Positions 7,198 to 10,753 of a stretch of DNA of 10,753 bases are shown here, piece after piece. Where the stretch lies: the NCBI GenBank assembly GCA_015679605.1, contig JAAAVE010001042.1, forward strand, positions 1 to 10,753. Direction: 5' to 3'. Origin of the DNA: Podila epigama (Eukaryota; Mortierellomycota; Mortierellomycetes; Mortierellales; Mortierellaceae). The position numbers were made by a program, and so were the translations under genes. Each line of letters opens with the position of its first letter. The stretch's first letter is position 1. The notes under the pieces are model-generated. The model did no database searches. It was not told where the DNA came from and saw only the letters and a program-made list of their open reading frames with translations.

Positions 7198-7954
7198 GGA
7201 AGCTTTTATGAAGACAATATTGAGGGTTCCACATCCATTGGACCTACAGACTCCCACGACGAAGGGGATTCGAATGGAGAAGAGAATTACAGTGATGTTG
7301 ATGACAAGGTGCCAGATTTGCATACCGTTACTTCCAAACAAAAATTTGTTGAATGTAACGAGTTGCCCTCTATCAAGGACCGCCAGCCCAGTGAGACACT
7401 ATCCACCATCGTTGTGGGAGCTCATAGTAGTGTCCTTAGCCAACACCGATTCTTTCAACGACCGGAATTTCAAGAGAAACTTGAGGCTGCATCATCCAAG
7501 GAACCATGGGTAGTCACTGCGGCAACATTGACCGCCATGAAAGACATTAGCGTCTTTCGGCTGGTACTGCAGTTCATGTACTTGGGTCAAATCTTGCCAC
7601 AGTCGAGTCCAATCTTTGTCTCTTGCGACTCGTTACCGTCACTCGAGCACCGCGGCGTGCCCACCTGGGAAATGGTGTTTTATTCTGCCAAAGCCCTTGA
7701 GGTACCAGATCTTGGCAGGATTGAATGCTGCATGGGCCATCCCGTTCTTGTCCCGGACAGCGTACAAGTTTCCCGCCTTGAGAAGTGGTGTGATCAAGTT
7801 TATTGTCCAGAACAATATGAACCAGATTGCACAGAAGGGCCTTCAGACAACGTATTTCAATCACTCAGAGTGTAGCGCGTTGTTTGGAGAAATCATGTCC
7901 GAGTTGTGGCGGGTGCACGTTAGCAAGACTAGTCTTGGTCCCGTTCGTATTTAG

Positions 7955-8242
7955 GACATGGGTAACAAACAACACACTCTTAGCTATCCACTCAACCCAC
8001 CGTCCTTTGTCTTTAATGTCATCCACATTGCACAATTCTTGGCTTCAAAATAAAAACACTTGCATTCTGTTCAAAACAAACACATTAACACACTCTTACA
8101 CACTCTTACATGCCCGCCAAAGCAAAAAGGAAGGAGCAAGGATTAAAAAATCACAATTCATTTTTCCATGAAATACAGACAAAAAAAAAAAGTGATAGAC
8201 AAGGAGGATAAGTATGAAGATATGATATCGTGATTGTATTGT
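7955..8242. other. Convergent 3' spacer between locus D and the PA2G4 gene
   Basis: An AT-rich 288-bp gap holding the 3' flanks of two converging genes. It contains a 10-bp doublet CACTCTTACA at 8091-8110. A plus-strand AATAAA serves locus D. For the PA2G4 gene I saw only the AATACA variant next to its stop (8235-8240, minus). Confidence 0.5.
8049..8054 (+). terminator. Candidate poly(A) signal of locus D
   Basis: AATAAA 95 nt beyond the stop at 7952-7954, a typical position. It suggests that the second-frame end at 7954, not the earlier stop at 7875, marks the ancestral gene end. Confidence 0.45.
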
Positions 8243-10117
8243 TTACTCCTTCTTCTCCTCAGTAGCAGCACCCTCGGCAGCCTTCTTCTTCTTGTTGGCC
8301 TTCTTGTTCTTGGGCTTGATCTCGGAGGCAAGGAGGGCAAGGATCTCCTCATCCTCAATCTTCTTCTCGGTCTTGATGATCTCGAGGTCGATGGGGGTGG
8401 AGGTGATACGAAGAGGTCCAGAGGGCATGACGCAGACGGTGAACAAGAACTGGGCAACAAACTCGCCCTTCTCCTCCTCCATCACATCGTAGGCAGTGAC
8501 AACGTTGTGCTTGGTGCACTCGAGCAAGCCCATGCGGGCCTTGCGCTCATCATCCATCTGGCGAAGGTTGAAAGGGAACTGACCAAACTTCTTGGTGATC
8601 TCGGACAACACAACACGCGAGGTCTGCATCTTGAGCGAGTAGTTGACGGCAGTCTTCTTGTAGATGGTGGTGCGAGAAGCGTTGTTCTTGATCTTGCCCT
8701 CACCGGAAGAGATCATAATGTCGACGCAGTAGACCTCGTTCTCGGCAAAAGTGCACTTCTCAAAGTCCTGACGCTGACCCTCAGTGGGGTTGAGGATGAT
8801 CTGCTTCTTGCCGTCAATGACGTTCTTCTCCTGCTGGTGAGAGAGCATGCCCTCGACGGGCTTGCAGCCGTAGGCGGCGGCAATGCGCTGGACGTTGTCG
8901 GTCACGGGGGTGTTGGCGTTGCCGGCGCGGATCAAGCGGACGGCAGCCTCAGCAGCCTGGTGGGCAGCCATGAGGACATCAGCCTTCTTGCCGGTGATAG
9001 GGTTCTCCTTCGAGGCACCAACAACCAAGGTGGTGGCAGCAATGGCACCATAGCCGTCAATCTGGGCTCCGAGCTCGACCTTGACCATATCGCCGGTCTT
9101 GAGGGTGATGGCACCCTCGGCGTCAGAGGCAAGAGGAGAGAAGTGGCAGATGGTGTTGTTGACCGAGATGGCAGTGGGGAAACCAACACCTACAAAAACA
9201 GTGAATTATGCGTATGTACCGTTATTAGAGGGGGGTCCAGAAGTGTGATATGAATCCTTGTTGTGGTCTGCGTTCCAGCCATAATGTGATGTGGCAAGCT
9301 AGCTCCACTGGGAGACACTGAAATAGCAATGCCATAAAAATGACTGATATACATACCCTTAGGGATCTTGCCCTTGGTGTAGACGGTCTTGGTGGCCTCC
9401 TCGATGGCCTTGTCACCGTTCACGCAGATCTCCAAAATGGAAGCACCGTCAACGCAAGCAGCAGCAACCTGGGCGATAACACCTGAAAAACGAAGAAAAA
9501 GATGAAAATGAATACACTGATATACTGCTGCGACATCCTTTTTCTTTACAGAACAGCGATCTTCAACAAGTCAGGTGAAGCAAACAGGTGAACATACGGT
9601 TGGTGATATCAGCAGCGGCCTTGTACTTGGTGAGGACATCGGTGTTACTAAGAACCACATGCGTGTGAAAAAAAAGAGAAAAAGAAATAAATAAGAGAGC
9701 AGGGGGTGTTGCGTGTTCGCCGCATAATTATGCTGTTGTTTGTCTGTCTGCCTGTTTCTCAGGTCTCCACCCCACACTTCTCGCCTCATTGTGAGTGCCC
9801 TTTGTTGATGTCCAGGTCCTGTGTTCTTTCCATGTCAACTCATTTTATGCTCTCACGTTCAAGTCGAGTCATTGTTCGCGGCGATTACTTGCTTGCCTGC
9901 TTGTCCGCTCTCTCCATCGCTCTTAATATATACCTGTTGACAGGCCTTTTTTTTTTTTTTTTTTTTGCTCTTTTTAACTCATCCCCTCTCCTTCCTCTAA
10001 CGTCTACCCCCCAAGACAAGTGTATGTATGCTTCGAAATTGACAATCCTTACGCGACAGTGATATCCTCAGTCTCCTGGGCGGCGACGGTCAACTTCTTG
10101 GGGGCAGTCTTGCTCAT
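8243..10117 (-). CDS. PA2G4: PA2G4/Ebp1/Cdb4-family protein (M24-fold pseudopeptidase), four exons
   Basis: A complete gene of 395 aa, the usual length of the family (human 394). Exons are 10117-10053, 9647-9598, 9482-9357 and 9189-8243. Introns are 10052-9648 (405 bp, GTAAGG...CTTAG), 9597-9483 (115 bp, GTATGT...TTCAG) and 9356-9190 (167 bp, GTATGT...TGTAG). Recognisable blocks in order are DVLTKYKAAADITNR, KTVYTKGKIPKG, FPTAISVNNTICHFSPL (His96), GDMVKVELG, EGMLSHQ (His198), SSGEGK, RTTIYKK, KARMGLLECTKH, EGEFVAQF and a Lys-rich tail (from about 373). The first aminopeptidase metal ligand Asp is Glu119 here and the second aligns with Ile130, so catalysis is not expected. Family members bind RNA or ribosomes and act in ribosome biogenesis and growth control. 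The 65-bp first exon followed by the longest intron may matter for expression. Confidence 0.95.
9947..9966. repeat. T20 homopolymer in PA2G4 intron 1
   Basis: An uninterrupted run of 20 T on the plus strand (A20 in the transcript), inside the first intron and away from both splice sites. Confidence 0.9.
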
Positions 10118-10325
10118 GTTGATTAATGGAGAGATGCGATGAAAGGGGTGGTCGGGTGAGAGGATGAAAGAGAAAAAGTAGAAAAAAAAAGCAATAAAAA
10201 TAAATTGTAAACAAGGAAGACAGTCACATGTGGGGCCAGCCACACGCTGTTTTGAGCTCCACTCTCCACTTTTGCGTGGGCATGGTGTATGTAGCGCCTC
10301 TACACCCTGGAATATTATGTAAAGC
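10118..10325 (-). promoter_or_regulatory. 5' flank of the PA2G4 gene
   Basis: About 0.2 kb between the likely poly(A) site of the upstream gene and the PA2G4 start codon. On the minus strand it is pyrimidine-rich just before TCAACATGAGC, a good start context. No distinct TATA box was seen. Confidence 0.4.
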
Positions 10326-10331
10326 TTTATT
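10326..10331 (-). terminator. Candidate poly(A) signal of the upstream minus-strand gene
   Basis: AATAAA on the minus strand about 80 nt beyond the proposed stop at 10409-10411. It supports a gene ending here before PA2G4 begins. Confidence 0.4.
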
Positions 10332-10408
10332 CGTGTCGTTTTGGGTCAATCTGTTGCAAAGAACACTCTCTTGAACGAGCAGAAATAAAGCAAAGAAAGG
10401 ACCGCATC

Positions 10409-10715
10409 CTACCATCGCCCTTGTTTTTTTTTCTTCTGAGCATGAAGATGAGAGCGACCAGCATTTTTTAGCCCTCTACAAACACGAGTCCTATCCAAGT
10501 TTGTGACACCCTTAACCCAAAGTACCAAAGACGCGCTATCATGGTCGTGTTTAGTGGAAAAAAAGAAAAGAGAGTCAGCAAAAGGCAAGATTCCAACTCA
10601 ATACAATCACCGTTGTGACGTGTAAAAGGACAGAGAAACGTACGTTGTGCCTTGCAATGGAGGGTCCGACCTCATCGTACTCAGCCTTGGTGTGGCAGTA
10701 AGAATGGAACTCGGC
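10409..10715 (-). CDS. Probable 3' end of an unidentified gene, partial
   Basis: The strongest piece is a 72-bp exon at 10715-10644 bounded by acceptor CATGCTAG and donor GTACGT. It encodes 24 residues including AEFHSYCHTKAEYDEVG and PSIARHN, and is more GC-rich than its surroundings. A pyrimidine run fills the preceding sequence to the window edge, as expected of a 3' splice region. A possible terminal exon at 10435-10409, after acceptor GCTCAG and across a 208-bp intron, would add KKKKQGRW and a TAG stop, followed by AATAAA 80 nt on. I do not recognise the protein. The 72-bp exon is fairly convincing; the terminal exon is tentative. An ATG-started frame at 10415-10224 is a less likely alternative. 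Confidence 0.4.
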
Positions 10716-10753
10716 CTAGCATGAAAACGACAAACACAAAAAAAAAAAAAAAA

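Larger units (their letters stand above)
6362..7954 (+). pseudogene. MATH-BTB-type gene (locus D), frame disrupted
   Basis: Locus D belongs to a different branch from A-C. From ATG 6362 one frame reads LTFKVEWAALPSLDQPQ, then the reading moves to another frame by about 6493 (STDGRHRFICIASNAKETD, VIYFKIVPSSG, LQLSKFKQLEYCM), a MATH-like region. The intron at 6752-6874 (GTAAGT...AAATAG, 123 bp, phase 1) is well supported and leads into PRNSVVALEIIL. The BTB part follows: HNVHFTF, about 120 residues of acidic insert, VVGAHSSVLSQHRFF, FRLVLQFMYLGQILP, TWEMVFYSAKALEVPDL. The frame then shifts near 7715 into LAGLNAAWAIPFLSRTAYKFPALR and runs to a stop at 7952-7954. Family comparison suggests about seven residues are missing there. 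No plausible intron repairs that shift. It is likely a pseudogene, though assembly error is possible. Confidence 0.65.

Noticed and set aside
7698-7722. A 17-bp GT...AG stretch that might be an intron joining the two frames of locus D
   Set aside because: It is far too short for a spliceosomal intron and does not bridge to the correct frame.
8234-9253. A 339-codon plus-strand ORF, Leu/Gly/Val-rich
   Set aside because: It is the antisense of the PA2G4 last exon, whose minus-strand frame shows clear family homology and proper splice sites. The long open antisense frame is a codon-bias artefact.
9706-10062. A 118-codon plus-strand ORF overlapping PA2G4 intron 1
   Set aside because: It contains the T20 run translated as poly-Phe and lies opposite a well-supported intron. 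It has no domain.
1-10753. tRNA genes, CRISPR arrays and transposon termini
   Set aside because: No tRNA T-arm or B-box pattern in a cloverleaf context, no regularly spaced repeats, and no terminal repeats or transposase motifs were found by eye.

Overview
The window looks like a filamentous fungal nuclear genome. It has short GT-AG introns (about 90-405 bp), mixed-strand compact genes, BTB/POZ-domain paralogues and a full-length intron-containing PA2G4/Ebp1/Cdb4 homologue. The abundance and style of the BTB genes fit an early-diverging fungus such as Mortierellomycotina, but that placement is inference.

Left two thirds (1-7954): four BTB/POZ genes in two head-to-head pairs. Gene A (257-1390, minus) and gene B (2006-3126, plus) diverge from a ~0.6 kb spacer. 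Gene C (5049-6333, minus) and locus D (6362-7954, plus) diverge with only 28 bp between their first ATGs. A, B and C share one architecture: a first exon encoding an unrecognised N-terminal module, a single phase-1 intron at the same place, then a BTB exon with a BACK-like tail. D belongs to another branch, has a MATH-like N-terminus, and seems broken. In all four, the loop between the first BTB strand and the Ala-His helix carries an insert whose length and composition vary. In C this insert contains an exact-length duplication of 31 codons.

A and B look like an inverted duplication reaching past their stop codons. About 60-70 bp downstream of each BTB stop lies a short open segment (14-199 minus; 3196-3309 plus). 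The two segments align in frame and end in the same Thr-Leu-stop. This was the least expected feature I found. The 1.9 kb between B and C has no convincing gene. It holds one unassigned ORF (4484-4849, minus) with a faint class II glutamine-amidotransferase motif order, plus scattered coding-like fragments.

Right third (8243-10753): a complete four-exon PA2G4-family gene on the minus strand, encoding a metallopeptidase-fold protein without catalytic metal ligands and probably tied to ribosome biogenesis or translation. Upstream of it, on the same strand, is the probable 3' end of another gene that runs off the window. PA2G4 is a housekeeping gene. The BTB cluster looks like rapidly evolving accessory material, with BTB proteins generally serving as dimerising substrate adaptors for Cul3 ubiquitin ligases (family knowledge, not shown here). 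I saw no tRNA, rRNA, CRISPR array or intact transposon.
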